Of a DNA stretch of 64,000 nt, positions 17,886-27,323 are shown one piece after another (the first letter of the stretch is position 1; each line of letters begins with the position of its first letter). The DNA is from Atopobium sp. Lineage in GTDB: Bacteria > Actinomycetota > Coriobacteriia > Coriobacteriales > Atopobiaceae. The stretch spans positions 62,001 through 126,000 of the forward strand of contig JABZHR010000001.1 in the NCBI GenBank assembly GCA_015258715.1, written 5' to 3'. Both the position numbers and the translations under genes were made by a program. The notes beneath the pieces are model-generated. The model saw only the letters and a list, made by a program, of their open reading frames with translations. It did not search any database and was not told the origin of the DNA.

Positions 17886-19010
17886 CTACTCACCCCACTC
17901 ATCAGTGTATTTCCAACAGCTGACAGTATGGCAATTGTCTTCACCAACAGCAGTCAAGCCCGGACGACGCTTCTTACAAATGTCCTTAGCAAACGGACAA
18001 CGTGGATGGAACGGGCAGCCAGAAGGCATATGAGAAAGCATAGGAACGCTACCAGGGATTGCATAGAGTTCCTTAGTGCGCTCATCAAACGATGGAATGG
18101 ACGCAATCAAGCCCTGAGCATAAGGATGCAGAGGGTTAGTAAAGAGCTCTGCAGACTGCGCATACTCAACACGATGACCAGCGTACATGACAAGAACCCA
18201 GTCAGCCATCTCGGAAACAACACCCATGTCATGCGTAATCAGCATGACGGCGGTCCCCAAATCTTGCTTCATGCGATCGATAATCTGCAGAATCTGTGCC
18301 TGAACCGTTACGTCAAGAGCGGTTGTTGGCTCGTCGCAAATAAGCAGTGATGGCTGGCAAGCAAGTGCCATAGCAATCATGACACGCTGGCGCATGCCAC
18401 CAGAAAGCTCATGTGGGTATGACGAGAAGACCTTCTCTGGTGCAGGAATACCCACCAGCTTGATCATATCAAGGGCCTTCTGATCTGCCTCCTGTTTGCT
18501 CATGTTGGGATTATGAACAAGGATGCCCTCACGAATCTGAAGACCAGATTTCATAACAGGATTCAAGGAGGTCATAGGCTCCTGGAAGATCATTCCGATG
18601 CGATTACCGCGAAAGTCACGCATGCCACCACGAGGAAGCTGCGTTAAATCAGTTCCCTCAAAAATAATTTCTCCGCCGGTAATTTGCGCAGGAGGTGTAG
18701 GAAGCAATCCCATAACAGACAAAGCTGTCATGGACTTACCGCAGCCAGACTCTCCTACTACTGCAAGAGTCTCGCCTTTACGCATAATAAACGAGAGGTC
18801 ACTTACTGCAGGAAGTGCGCCATCTTCGGTGAAAAGCGTGACATCAAGATGATTAACATCGAGAAGGACGTTCTTCTTGCACTGCTCTTCTCGCTCCTTT
18901 TGAGCGGTTTCTTGTGCAAGTTTGCGCTCTTCAAGGCTGCAAAATTGCACAGACTGTCCATTTGGACCCTCGATAAAGTGCTCAAATGTTGCATCTGTAT
19001 TTTCTGCCAT
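17886..19010 (-). CDS. oppD: Oligopeptide ABC transporter ATP-binding protein OppD
   Basis: The first ATPase of the Opp importer, with Walker A GESGCGKSM, signature ELSGGMRQRVMIAMA, Walker B LLICDEPTTALD, and the C-terminal Cys motif GCPFHPRCPFA. I place the start at the ATG at 19010 (MAENTDATF) because AAGGAGG lies eight bases upstream; the frame is open 156 bases further, but that stretch lies in oppC and lacks a binding site. A variable lead of about 60 residues (FIEGPNGQSVQFCSLEE) comes before the ATPase core and is unusual for the family. The gene lies between oppC and oppF in one operon. Confidence 0.94.
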   Translation of the reverse strand: MAENTDATFEHFIEGPNGQSVQFCSLEERKLAQETAQKEREEQCKKNVLLDVNHLDVTLFTEDGALPAVSDLSFIMRKGETLAVVGESGCGKSMTALSVMGLLPTPPAQITGGEIIFEGTDLTQLPRGGMRDFRGNRIGMIFQEPMTSLNPVMKSGLQIREGILVHNPNMSKQEADQKALDMIKLVGIPAPEKVFSSYPHELSGGMRQRVMIAMALACQPSLLICDEPTTALDVTVQAQILQIIDRMKQDLGTAVMLITHDMGVVSEMADWVLVMYAGHRVEYAQSAELFTNPLHPYAQGLIASIPSFDERTKELYAIPGSVPMLSHMPSGCPFHPRCPFAKDICKKRRPGLTAVGEDNCHTVSCWKYTDEWGE

Positions 19011-19026
19011 AAACGTAACCTCCTTT

Positions 19027-19983
19027 CTAAGAACGCATCTTTGGATCAAGGGCGTCGCGAAGTGCATCGCCAAGCAAGTTGAAAGACATAACCGTAATGA
19101 TGATGACAATACCTGGGGCAATACTGTAGAGAGGCTGTGATGCAAGGTATGGCTGAGATGCTGCAATCATTTGGCCCCAACTTGCCTCAGGTGGTTGAAC
19201 GCCCAATCCCAAGAACGAGAGTGTTGCCTCAGAAAGAATTGCGCTTGGAATGCCCAAGGTAGAAACAACAATCAGCGTTGACATACAGTTAGGCAAGAGA
19301 TGTTTCATGATGATGCGGAAGCTGTTACCACCAGACAAAATACAAGACTGAATGTATTCAGAATTCTTCAGGCGCATGACGTCGCCTCGAATCAGCCTTG
19401 CCGTAGTTGTCCACATCAAAAGACCCAATGCAATGTAGAGGTTAATGAGACCTGGTCCCATAACAAACATAATCAAAATTGCAAAAAGCAAGAATGGGAA
19501 GCTAGAGAAGACCTGGATGACAAAGGAAACAACAGAGTCAACCCAGCGGCCATAATAACCTGCTGCTACGCCGGCAATAAAACCAATAAGAAGGGCAATT
19601 GCCTGCGAGACAATACCAACTGACAAAGAAATCTGACAGCCATAGATGATACGAGAAAGGATATCTCTGCCGTACTCATCGGTGCCAAGCAGATGTGCAG
19701 ACGTTGGATTTTGATTCTGAATTGCAAGGTTTTGATCCTTGTAGCTGTAAGGAGCAATTACAGGAGCAAGAATTGCAATAATCACCAAAGCCAAAACAAT
19801 GCCCAAGCAAATCATGCCCAGCTTGTTCCTCTTAAAAATGTTCCAGCTAACCTGCCAATAGCTCTGCGCACGGACCTTTCCCGTGGCAGCCTGCTCCTCT
19901 TCTTGAGCCTTGGCGGCATCCTCAAGTACAGCTTCAGTCTTTTGGACCTTCTCGCTATTTTTATCACTTGTAAACAAAGCCAT
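19027..19983 (-). CDS. oppC: Oligopeptide ABC transporter permease OppC
   Basis: A membrane permease of the Opp importer (318 residues). It has a cytosolic N-terminal tail of about 45 residues, the OppC motif LGTDEYGRDILSRIIYG near residue 97, and an EAA loop near SFRIIMKHLLPN, with six predicted membrane helices. Its ATG overlaps the oppB stop as TAATG, so translation is coupled. The N-terminal tail is rich in Lys, Glu and Ala. It pairs with OppB to form the channel. Confidence 0.95.
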   Translation of the reverse strand: MALFTSDKNSEKVQKTEAVLEDAAKAQEEEQAATGKVRAQSYWQVSWNIFKRNKLGMICLGIVLALVIIAILAPVIAPYSYKDQNLAIQNQNPTSAHLLGTDEYGRDILSRIIYGCQISLSVGIVSQAIALLIGFIAGVAAGYYGRWVDSVVSFVIQVFSSFPFLLFAILIMFVMGPGLINLYIALGLLMWTTTARLIRGDVMRLKNSEYIQSCILSGGNSFRIIMKHLLPNCMSTLIVVSTLGIPSAILSEATLSFLGLGVQPPEASWGQMIAASQPYLASQPLYSIAPGIVIIITVMSFNLLGDALRDALDPKMRS

Positions 19984-20918
19984 TACTCTGATGCCTCCTC
20001 TCCAAGACGAATGCGTGGATCAACCACTGCGTACAAGATATCAACAAGCAGATAAATAACAACGCAGATAATTGCCACGTACATGACACTACCCTGAATC
20101 AGCGGCAGGTCACGAGCATTAATTGCATCAATAAGCAACTTACCCATACCGTTCATATTAAAAATCTGCTCAATGATGATGGAACCAGTAAGAATGTCTC
20201 CCAGCTGAGATCCAGCAATGGTAATAATTGGGATAAGAGCATTTCTGAGCGCATGTTTCAAAACAATAGCGGAGCGCTTAAGGCCCTTAGCTTCAGCAGT
20301 TCTAATGTAGTCCTGATTTAATACGTCCAGCATGCTGGTCCTAGTAACGCGGGCAATACTTGCTGCGTAACGAGAGCCCAACGCAATAACAGGAAGAACG
20401 TACGCGGATGGCGTTTTAACACCAGACAACGGGAACCACTTAAGCGTCAAAGCAAAAATAATCTGCAGTACTAATGCCACCCAGAATGAAGGGGCAGAAA
20501 TACCAAAGATTGCAGCTGACATAAGCGTTCTATCAAGCCATTTTCCATGGTTTACTGCGGCGAGAATACCCATCAAAAGACCAAGTACTATGGCAAAAAG
20601 ATACGCAAACACTGCTAAGCGTAGCGTAACTCCCAAAGCCTTAGTCAGAAGTGCAATGACAGGTCGCTTCTGAGTGTAAGAAGTTCCAAAATCTCCACCA
20701 AGCATTTTTACAAACCAGTTTGCATACTGCTCGGGAATTGGTTTATCAAGACCCATGGTGTGACGGACCTGTTGAACAGTAGCCTCATCAGCCATATCGC
20801 CCATCATGACTCGTACTGGGTCACCTGGGACAATGTTCAAGACAAAAAACGTTAAAGCAGAAATACAAACTACAACGCTCACTGCTTGAAGGATTCGTTT
20901 GATTAGAAACGATCTCAC
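19983..20918 (-). CDS. oppB: Oligopeptide ABC transporter permease OppB
   Basis: The partner permease (311 residues) with the typical OppB/DppB N-terminus FLIKRILQAVSVVVCISALTF, the motif VPGDPVRVMMGD near residue 33, and an EAA loop at RTAEAKGLKRSAIVLKHALRNA. The start is GTG, with GAGAGGAG seven bases upstream. A terminator hairpin lies between this gene and the binding-protein gene at 21003, so the membrane and ATPase genes are probably made at a lower level than the binding protein, which is a common arrangement. Confidence 0.95.
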   Translation of the reverse strand: MRSFLIKRILQAVSVVVCISALTFFVLNIVPGDPVRVMMGDMADEATVQQVRHTMGLDKPIPEQYANWFVKMLGGDFGTSYTQKRPVIALLTKALGVTLRLAVFAYLFAIVLGLLMGILAAVNHGKWLDRTLMSAAIFGISAPSFWVALVLQIIFALTLKWFPLSGVKTPSAYVLPVIALGSRYAASIARVTRTSMLDVLNQDYIRTAEAKGLKRSAIVLKHALRNALIPIITIAGSQLGDILTGSIIIEQIFNMNGMGKLLIDAINARDLPLIQGSVMYVAIICVVIYLLVDILYAVVDPRIRLGEEASE

Positions 20919-20947
20919 TCCTGAGCTCCTCTCCCCTCAAGAAAATG

Positions 20948-20978
20948 AAGCGGCATCCAAGAATCTTAGATGCCGCTT
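20948..20978 (-). terminator. Intra-operon hairpin between binding protein and oppB
   Basis: AAGCGGCATC pairs with GATGCCGCTT (10-bp stem, 11-base loop). The T-tract on the minus strand is short and broken (TTCATTTTC), so it probably ends only part of the transcripts and lets some through into oppB. Confidence 0.65.
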
Positions 20979-21002
20979 TAAAGTTTATAGCAAGTTTGCT
21001 AC

Positions 21003-22649
21003 TTAGTCCTCTGGAACGGTGTAATCGGAATTAGATGTATCAATATCGACATCAAAGAAGTGATAGATCAAGTTTCCAACCTTAGCGTTCTTGACGTACT
21101 TCTTAGCGACAAAGGAGTTCTTTGGCCAATACAGAGGAAGTGTAGCAAAGTCTGTACGAGTCAGCAGGTTATCTGCGTCCTTGTAATCCTCTGTTCTCTT
21201 ATCCTTGTTAGACTCAGAGCGACCCTCAACAAGAAGCTTGTCAAACTCTGGGTTGTTGTAGAAGGAAGACTTCTTTGCAGCGTTAGTGCTGTAGAAGTAG
21301 GTGTAGAGGTGCTGATCGCCATCAGCAAACAGTGGATACCAAGCAAGGGTAGTAATCTGGAGGTTACCAGCAGCCCAGTCAGTATTCCAGACTGCGTTGT
21401 CCTCTACCTGAACATCAAGGGTAACGCCAACCTTGCTCCAGTACTCCTGAACAGCAACAAGCAGTTTTTCGTAAGACTTTCTAACCTTTGCAGAAAGCTT
21501 AAGGTCAGATGCACCAGCCTCAGCAAGAAGAGACTTAGCCTTCTCTGGATCGTACTCAAACGCAGGAGCGCTCTTGTCGTAACCAGGTGTTGCAGGTGCG
21601 AGCCAACCACTTGCAACGGTACCGTTACCAGAAGCAATGTTATCAACAAGCTCCTGACGGTTGATTGCCAGAGAAAGTGCCTGACGAACCTTAGGATCAG
21701 TCAGACCCAGACCCTCTTTGAGGTTAAGGTTGATGAAGTTAACGCCAAGGGTCTGATATGCGGTAATGAGGTCCTTAACGTCAGCATCGCTTGAATACTG
21801 CTGATACAGAGAGGATGGAAGATCGCAGAAGTCAATGTCGTTGTTCTTGAATGCAAGCAGCTGAGTGTTGGTGTCATCGTAGTAGTGAATACGAATCTCA
21901 TCCAGTGCAGGCTTGCCGTCATGGTAGTCATCAAAGCGCTCGAGAACTACCTCAGTGGTGTCATCATTGCTCTTAATCTTGTACTTACCAGTACCAATGA
22001 GGTTAGTACCAGTACCCCAATTAGCGCCAGCAGCCTCACAAGCCTTCTCTGGGAAAATGCAAGCATAGGAGATACCAAGAACGCTTACAAAGACAATGTA
22101 AGGCTCAGAAAGCGTAAAGGTGAAGTGAGTATCATCCTGAACAGTCAGGCCCTCAAGCTCAGTTGCCTTACCGGCAAGCATCTCTGGAGCACCCTTAATC
22201 TTGTCAAAGAAGCTGGTGGAGAGAGCCTTAGTTTCTGGCTTAAACATACGCTCAAAGGTGTACTTAACATCCTTTGCGGTCAAAGTAGTACCGTCGTGGA
22301 ACTTAATGCCCTCTTTGAGCTCGCACTTAAGAGTAAGACCGTCAGACTCAAAGGTTGGAATCTCTTTAAGCAGACATGTGACAAGCTCATTATCCTCAGT
22401 CCAACGAAGCAAAGACTCGCAAACAGAGTCTGCAACACATGCGGACTGTGAGTTGTTTGCACGCTGCATATCAAGGCCCTGTTTAGAGTTTGCAGAACCA
22501 TAGCGAAGAATCTTCTTCTTATCAGATGCCTGAGGAGTATCAGTGGAGGAAGGATTGCAGCCAGCCAGCATCATAGATGCGCCACCACCAGCCGCTACCA
22601 TACCTGATGCCTTCAAAAAATTACGACGGCTTAGTGAGTTCTCCAGCAT
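21003..22649 (-). CDS. oppA: Oligopeptide ABC transporter substrate-binding lipoprotein (family 5), second copy
   Basis: A peptide-binding lipoprotein with a perfect Tat motif SRRNFLK (residues 7-13) and lipobox MLAGC with C31 lipidated. The mature part has CELKEGIKFHDGTTLTAKDVKYTF-type and RQALSLAINRQEL landmarks matching the 15071 paralogue, and its ligand-pocket regions differ. It is first in the opp operon, separated from oppB by a weak terminator. The spread of identical residues over the whole length suggests an old local duplication followed by divergence (inference). Confidence 0.93.
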   Translation of the reverse strand: MLENSLSRRNFLKASGMVAAGGGASMMLAGCNPSSTDTPQASDKKKILRYGSANSKQGLDMQRANNSQSACVADSVCESLLRWTEDNELVTCLLKEIPTFESDGLTLKCELKEGIKFHDGTTLTAKDVKYTFERMFKPETKALSTSFFDKIKGAPEMLAGKATELEGLTVQDDTHFTFTLSEPYIVFVSVLGISYACIFPEKACEAAGANWGTGTNLIGTGKYKIKSNDDTTEVVLERFDDYHDGKPALDEIRIHYYDDTNTQLLAFKNNDIDFCDLPSSLYQQYSSDADVKDLITAYQTLGVNFINLNLKEGLGLTDPKVRQALSLAINRQELVDNIASGNGTVASGWLAPATPGYDKSAPAFEYDPEKAKSLLAEAGASDLKLSAKVRKSYEKLLVAVQEYWSKVGVTLDVQVEDNAVWNTDWAAGNLQITTLAWYPLFADGDQHLYTYFYSTNAAKKSSFYNNPEFDKLLVEGRSESNKDKRTEDYKDADNLLTRTDFATLPLYWPKNSFVAKKYVKNAKVGNLIYHFFDVDIDTSNSDYTVPED

Positions 22650-22961
22650 GTTAACCCTTCTTTCTTATTAAAACGATTTATAAGACAACCCTGCTGGGGT
22701 CAGATAACTATACAAAACAATTACCAGCATTTACCTATATATACCTAGGATGAAATAGACATGAAACATTAAATTGCGACGATAACAGCAAAATCTATTT
22801 ACCTGCACTTTTTGTCTAACCATATAGGAATTACCTATATTGAAACATAAAAATTGACTAAGCATTTTTGGACAGTTGTCCATTTTGTCTATAAAAATAT
22901 TGGCAGGTACCAAAGAGATACCTGCCAATACAAATGCATGCGACGAGAAGAACCCTCTGTC
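22650..22961. other. AT-rich intergenic region with short inverted repeats
   Basis: No gene is seen. It must hold the promoter of the 21003 operon. Short symmetric sites are present: ATATAGG-N5-CCTATAT near 22829-22847 and TGGACA-GT-TGTCCA at 22869-22882. The phrase TTACCTATAT occurs twice. Any of these could be an operator, but none matches a site I know. Confidence 0.4.
22892..22930 (-). terminator. Terminator of the LPXTG protein gene
   Basis: On the minus strand TATTGGCAGGTA pairs perfectly with TACCTGCCAATA around a nine-base loop (12-bp stem), followed by ATTTTTATAG. It sits about 32 bases past the stop codon of the gene at 22962. Confidence 0.88.
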
Positions 22962-24683
22962 TTAGTGCTTACGCTTCATAAGACCTGCGGCTGTTAAAGC
23001 AGCTCCGCCCATAACCATAAGAGGCATTACCAGAAGCTCTTCTCCCGTATTAGGAAGCTGTGCTTTCTTCTTCTTTGTCTTCTTCTCTTTTACAGGAGAA
23101 GCAGGGTTAGAAGGCTCTTCTGGAGCTGGAGTTGGTGCTGGAGTTGGAGTATCAGACTCAACAGTTAGGGTAACCGTCTTTGCTGCCTCGTAGTCATTAC
23201 CTGCAGCTGCAGCATTGCCATTGAAGTAATAGTAATAGGTGACGGAATAAGCGCCTGGAGTCTTAGAAATCTCTTCTTCCTTCTGAACAAGAGTTGCTTC
23301 ATCCATAGTTGCTGTATCAAGTACAACAGCACCACTCTGATCAACAACCTTCACGCGGGCATCAGCAGAACCAGGTGCAAGGGTAACATGACCAGAGCTG
23401 TGATCAACCATAGCATCAAGGTTATCAAGAATGGTCCAAGGATCCTGATTAGCGGTAATAGTGCTGTCGTGTGCGGTAACTACCTGTCTGAGCTCTGTAT
23501 AAAGAGGAGGGATAACACCGTTGTTAAGATCAAGCTCGTCAGTTGAGTTCTCAGAAGCATTGATGACAAGGTTGCTGCCTGAGAGAGAAGTGTACGAATA
23601 CTCCTGATATACATCATCAGTAAGGTCATTATCAACAGCAAGCTGCCAGCCAGGAAGATTGAGGTACAGTCCCCTATTGGAATTTCCAGTGTGAACTGAA
23701 TAGCCATAATCCCTCATGGCATTCTTAATATTGGTCAAATCAATGTAGTATGCACCACCGGTATACAGTGCATCATTTTCTGTTGCGCTGTGACGGTCTT
23801 CATACAGGATATTGTCAACGTGAATATCACTTGCAGAAATAGTTGGCATGTAATTCCACTCGTCCTGTGGAATAGCGTAATAGCTGCCGTCAGGCTTAAT
23901 AATTACGCCCAGATATTTCTTGTTGCTGCTCAGAATGGAATTGTTTGTTCCCTCTTCCAGGACCTGCCTTGCAAACCTGACTGAAACACGAGGGTTTCCG
24001 TAAGAGGTTCTGTGGTCAAGCAGATACTGGGTAAGGCCTACATAGTTAGTGCCGTACAGATTAAGAGTTGAACCATTGGTAAGCGTCAGAGGAACGGTAA
24101 GCGTAATGGTCTCACCAGCAGCCAGGGTGCCAGAAATAGAAACGGAACGCATCTCAGCATTGTCCTGACCAGCTGCCTGATATGCAGCGTATGCATTAGC
24201 TGCAGGCTGAGAACCAGAACCACCGTTCAGTCCGTTAATGTTCAGGTTAATTGCAGTTGCTGCATTAGTTGACGAGAAGGTAAATCCAGTTGCACGTAAA
24301 TCTGGATTTGGGCTAGAGCTGACATAGTATGTAAGTGGCAGCTGCATAATCTCGTTTACAGAAACTGGAGATGAAGAGATGTTGGTAATCTTTACCACTG
24401 CCTGCAGATTCTGATATTTATCAATATCTACGATGGAGCGGTTCATCTGAGTGGTGTCATTGTCCTTATAAGCGTAGTTTGATGTCTGACCAGAAGCATC
24501 CGTAAAGTAAATAGAACGCTCGATAAGACCATCTGCACTTACAGAAGGAGACACGTTAGTAGTAGTGCCGTTATAGAACGAATTGTTACTTGCAGCGTAT
24601 GCAATGTTTGGCATAAAGACTAAAGCTGCAAAAAATGCAAACATAACAGCAAGAAAACTGCGGCCCTGCATCTTTGATGTCAT
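22962..24683 (-). CDS. LPXTG-anchored cell-surface protein
   Basis: A secreted, sortase-anchored protein of 573 residues. It has a signal peptide (hydrophobic run after MTSKMQGRS, likely cleaved after NIAYAA), a long beta-rich ectodomain, a Pro/Thr linker (TPTPAPTPAPEEP) and a C-terminal sorting signal LPNTG (residues 543-547) followed by a hydrophobic stretch and KRKH. The region VESDTP before the linker resembles a bacterial Ig/MucBP-like module with a DSTITANQDPW start. I do not recognise the N-terminal domain. AGGAGGAATACGCCT precedes the ATG. It is monocistronic and may be an adhesin; that is inference from architecture only. Confidence 0.88.
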   Translation of the reverse strand: MTSKMQGRSFLAVMFAFFAALVFMPNIAYAASNNSFYNGTTTNVSPSVSADGLIERSIYFTDASGQTSNYAYKDNDTTQMNRSIVDIDKYQNLQAVVKITNISSSPVSVNEIMQLPLTYYVSSSPNPDLRATGFTFSSTNAATAINLNINGLNGGSGSQPAANAYAAYQAAGQDNAEMRSVSISGTLAAGETITLTVPLTLTNGSTLNLYGTNYVGLTQYLLDHRTSYGNPRVSVRFARQVLEEGTNNSILSSNKKYLGVIIKPDGSYYAIPQDEWNYMPTISASDIHVDNILYEDRHSATENDALYTGGAYYIDLTNIKNAMRDYGYSVHTGNSNRGLYLNLPGWQLAVDNDLTDDVYQEYSYTSLSGSNLVINASENSTDELDLNNGVIPPLYTELRQVVTAHDSTITANQDPWTILDNLDAMVDHSSGHVTLAPGSADARVKVVDQSGAVVLDTATMDEATLVQKEEEISKTPGAYSVTYYYYFNGNAAAAGNDYEAAKTVTLTVESDTPTPAPTPAPEEPSNPASPVKEKKTKKKKAQLPNTGEELLVMPLMVMGGAALTAAGLMKRKH

Positions 24684-24769
24684 AGGCGTATTCCTCCTCA
24701 GAATAAAACTTAGCGTTATATTTTCGCATTAACATCCTGCTGAAGGAATGGAGATATTTGTTACTCCCA

Positions 24770-24804
24770 TAAAAAAGAGACGCCATCTTTCGATGACGTC
24801 TCTT
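24770..24804 (-). terminator. Terminator of rpsA
   Basis: On the minus strand AAGAGACGTCATC pairs with GATGGCGTCTCTT (one mismatch) around a short loop, followed by TTTTTT. It sits 28 bases past the rpsA stop. Confidence 0.88.
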
Positions 24805-24831
24805 GACAAATACTTAGATGCGCAAAGCGTG

Positions 24832-26076
24832 TTACTCTGCAGCCTCTTCGGTTGCCTGTGCATTAGCCTCAGACTCAACCAGGTGAGCCTCAAGGTCAGC
24901 CTCAGCCTCAGCTGCTGCTGCCTCTGCTGCTGCGCGCTCCTCCTCTGGAAGTGGAGTGACCTCAATGTCAATGCCAAGGGTCTCTGCAGCTGCCTTCATA
25001 GACAGGGAGATGCGACGACGGTCAAGATCAATCTCCATGACCTTTACCTGTACAACATCGCCAACCTTGCAGACCTGGGATGGAGCGGTGACGTGCTGCT
25101 TAGCCATCTCGGAGATGTGGACAAGGCCCTCAACGCCGTTGCCAAGGTCAACAAATGCACCGAAGGTAACGAGCTTGGTGACAGTGCCCTCGATGATAGC
25201 GTCAACTGGGTACTTGGAAACAAGTACACGCCATGGATCTTCGGAAGTCTGCTTAAGACCAAGGGAGATGCGCTCGCGGTTAAGGTCAACGTCGAGAACC
25301 TGAACCTCAACCTCCTGGCCAACCTTAACAACCTCAGATGGGTGGTTAACGTGGTTCCAAGAAAGCTCGGAGATGTGAACCAGGCCGTCAATGCCGCCAA
25401 GGTCAACAAATGCACCAAACTCAACGATGGAGGAAACAGTACCCTTGAGCTTCATGCCAACCTGGAGCTTGCCCAGGATGTCCTGACGCTCTGCCTTACG
25501 AGCCTCCTCAAGAACAATACGGCGAGAAAGAACAACGTTGTTGCGGTTGCGATCCATCTCGATAACACGAGCCTCAATACGAGTGCCCATGAATGCACCA
25601 AGATCCTTGACACGACGGAGGTCAACAAGGGATGCAGGCAGGAAGCCACGGAGGCCAATGTCAAGAATCAGGCCGCCCTTAACAACCTCAATAACCTCGC
25701 CCTCAACGGTCTCACCGGCGTTGAACTTATCCTCAACTGCCTTCCAAGCACGCTCGTACTCAGCACGCTTCTTGGAGAGAACCAGACGGCCCTCTTTGTC
25801 CTCTTTCTGAAGGACAAGAGCCTCGACGTCCTCACCCAGGGAGATGATCTCTGCAGGGTTAACGTCTTTACGAATAGAAAGCTCACGAGCAGGAATAACG
25901 CCCTCAGACTTGTAGCCAATGTCTACGAGGACCTCATCGCGCTCAATCTTGACGACGGTGCCGTTGACAAGATCTCCCTCATCAAAATCGGTAACAGTGC
26001 CGTCGATCAGGCTGTTCATTTCCTCATCGGAAATTTCATCCAAAGAGAAGATGGACGAGTTCTGAATCTCACTCAA
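24832..26076 (-). CDS. rpsA: 30S ribosomal protein S1
   Basis: Ribosomal protein S1 with four S1/OB-fold RNA-binding domains, at about residues 30-100, 117-185, 200-270 and 288-357; GLVHISELSW and GLVHISEMAK mark the third and fourth. The number of domains matches Gram-positive S1 proteins (E. coli has six). The C-terminal 50 residues are Ala/Glu-rich and acidic. The start codon is TTG, with GGAAGGGG eight bases upstream. The strand opposite shows a long open frame, which is only a shadow of this gene's codon bias. S1 would matter for any anti-Shine-Dalgarno regulation proposed here. Confidence 0.95.
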   Translation of the reverse strand: MSEIQNSSIFSLDEISDEEMNSLIDGTVTDFDEGDLVNGTVVKIERDEVLVDIGYKSEGVIPARELSIRKDVNPAEIISLGEDVEALVLQKEDKEGRLVLSKKRAEYERAWKAVEDKFNAGETVEGEVIEVVKGGLILDIGLRGFLPASLVDLRRVKDLGAFMGTRIEARVIEMDRNRNNVVLSRRIVLEEARKAERQDILGKLQVGMKLKGTVSSIVEFGAFVDLGGIDGLVHISELSWNHVNHPSEVVKVGQEVEVQVLDVDLNRERISLGLKQTSEDPWRVLVSKYPVDAIIEGTVTKLVTFGAFVDLGNGVEGLVHISEMAKQHVTAPSQVCKVGDVVQVKVMEIDLDRRRISLSMKAAAETLGIDIEVTPLPEEERAAAEAAAAEAEADLEAHLVESEANAQATEEAAE

Positions 26077-26220
26077 AGGTGGACCCCTTCCAAAACGGGG
26101 CCCCGGTCAACATGGTTGCTGCCAGAGTGCCAATACGTGGGCTTCTCTACTCGGAAACTTACATGCTCTCGGGGGCCAACAGATACAGTGTATAGCTTGA
26201 CGCCATACGGGCAATAGGAT

Positions 26221-26257
26221 AGCGCTCTTCGGCTGATTAAACAAGCCAAAGAGCGCT
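26221..26257. terminator. Strong hairpin between rpsA and the HMA gene
   Basis: AGCGCTCTTCGGCT pairs with AGCCAAAGAGCGCT (14-bp stem, one wobble, nine-base loop). No T-run follows on either strand, so it may be a weak terminator of the gene at 26332 or a structured part of the rpsA leader. The rest of the gap 26077-26331 shows nothing clear. Confidence 0.45.
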
Positions 26258-26331
26258 ACTTTGCACAGCTATTACGCAAGTTTTACAAAATTTCTTCAAA
26301 GTTTGTTTCTTGCGAGATGATTTGATTGTGC

Positions 26332-26724
26332 TTACGCAAGAAGGCGATAACCCTCTTTTTCTACGGCAGCTCGGTACGCATCAACATCAATTGGATTTTT
26401 GCTAAGGATACGTGCCTGGCCACCTGCTAGAGTAACCTGCGCCCATGTTCCCTCAATACTATCGAGGGCTCGAGTCACATGATTAACGCAGTTCTGGCAA
26501 GTCATACCACCAATCTCAAATGTCTGAACATAAGGATAATGAGACTCATCTTTGTCTTCTGGACCATCTGCAGCCGCAACTTGCTCTGTGTTACAAGTAG
26601 TAACACCTGTTCCTTCATCAGAGCAACAGCCTTTTTTACCTGCAGCAATTCCATAAACACGATAAACCGCAAAACCACAAAGTGCTACAACAGCAAGAAT
26701 AACAATGATATTGATTGGTGACAT
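26332..26724 (-). CDS. Membrane-anchored HMA-domain metal-binding protein
   Basis: A 130-residue protein with one N-terminal membrane helix (INIIVILAVVALCGFAVY), a Cys-containing linker (KKGCCSDEG...TTCN) and a C-terminal heavy-metal-associated domain with GMTCQNC (C76, C79). The fold is that of copper chaperones and P-type ATPase metal domains. Anchoring would place the HMA domain on the cytosolic or outer face depending on topology, which I cannot settle. GGGAAG six bases before the ATG supports the start. Downstream of flavodoxin and DUF3793 on the same strand, it may belong to the same metal-stress unit. The metal is unknown. Confidence 0.85.
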   Translation of the reverse strand: MSPINIIVILAVVALCGFAVYRVYGIAAGKKGCCSDEGTGVTTCNTEQVAAADGPEDKDESHYPYVQTFEIGGMTCQNCVNHVTRALDSIEGTWAQVTLAGGQARILSKNPIDVDAYRAAVEKEGYRLLA

Positions 26725-26834
26725 ACATACTTCCCTTCTGTTGCTGTTTTACTACCCACCATTCTCTAGATTATTCAAAAAATGATGTTTTTTCTCGCTA
26801 AATTTAACAGCAACAGCAAAAATCGTGATGCAGC

Positions 26835-27239
26835 TTAAGCAGAAAGCTTTGTACCAAGGCCGCGAAGAGCCTCAAGAGCATCGTCATCTGGCTCAAGGTT
26901 GCAGATGAGAGTCTCAACAACGTTGACGCCCTCTGCCTCAGCGTTCTGCTTCCAAGTCTCCATCCAGTCACCGGTTCCCCAGTCATAAGAACCAAAGAGA
27001 GCGGTTGGCTTCTGACCAAGCTTGCCTGCACAGTCATTGAAGAGCTCCTCAAAATCAGGATCGAGCTCCTCATCACCCATTGCAGGGCAGCCAAAAGCAA
27101 ATGCATCGTACTGATCGCACATATCAGCAGAGAACTCAGAAGACTCAATAGCCTCGGTGTCTGCTGCGCTTGCAAGCTCTTTTGCCATTGCTTCAGTATT
27201 GCCCGTCATGGACCAATACACAACTGCTACTTTACTCAT
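26835..27239 (-). CDS. Flavodoxin
   Basis: A short-chain flavodoxin (134 residues), an FMN electron carrier that can replace ferredoxin when iron is scarce. The phosphate-binding loop is SMTGNTEAMA (residues 9-18), and the isoalloxazine loops are near FGCPAMGDEELD and GSYDWGTGDWM. It ends with an Ala-rich helix. The downstream position from DUF3793 and from the putative iron-linked sRNA leader fits an iron-sparing role (inference). The ATG follows AGGAAA. Confidence 0.93.
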   Translation of the reverse strand: MSKVAVVYWSMTGNTEAMAKELASAADTEAIESSEFSADMCDQYDAFAFGCPAMGDEELDPDFEELFNDCAGKLGQKPTALFGSYDWGTGDWMETWKQNAEAEGVNVVETLICNLEPDDDALEALRGLGTKLSA

Positions 27240-27323
27240 ACATTTCCTCCTTCTGTGTCCAGGTTCCCCCTGGAAAACTACACATTACTTCCAATACCTC
27301 AACAAGAAATCCAAGTGCACCCC

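Noticed and set aside
21885..22451. A 188-residue open frame opposite the second oppA gene
   Set aside because: Same reason: the minus-strand gene has signal peptide, lipobox and family landmarks.
22731..22928. A 65-residue open frame in the opp/LPXTG gap
   Set aside because: It overlaps a clear terminator and has no binding site or family match.
24748..26217. A 489-residue open frame on the plus strand opposite rpsA
   Set aside because: It mirrors rpsA, is low in complexity, matches no family, has no ribosome binding site, and a proper S1 gene with four S1 domains lies on the other strand.
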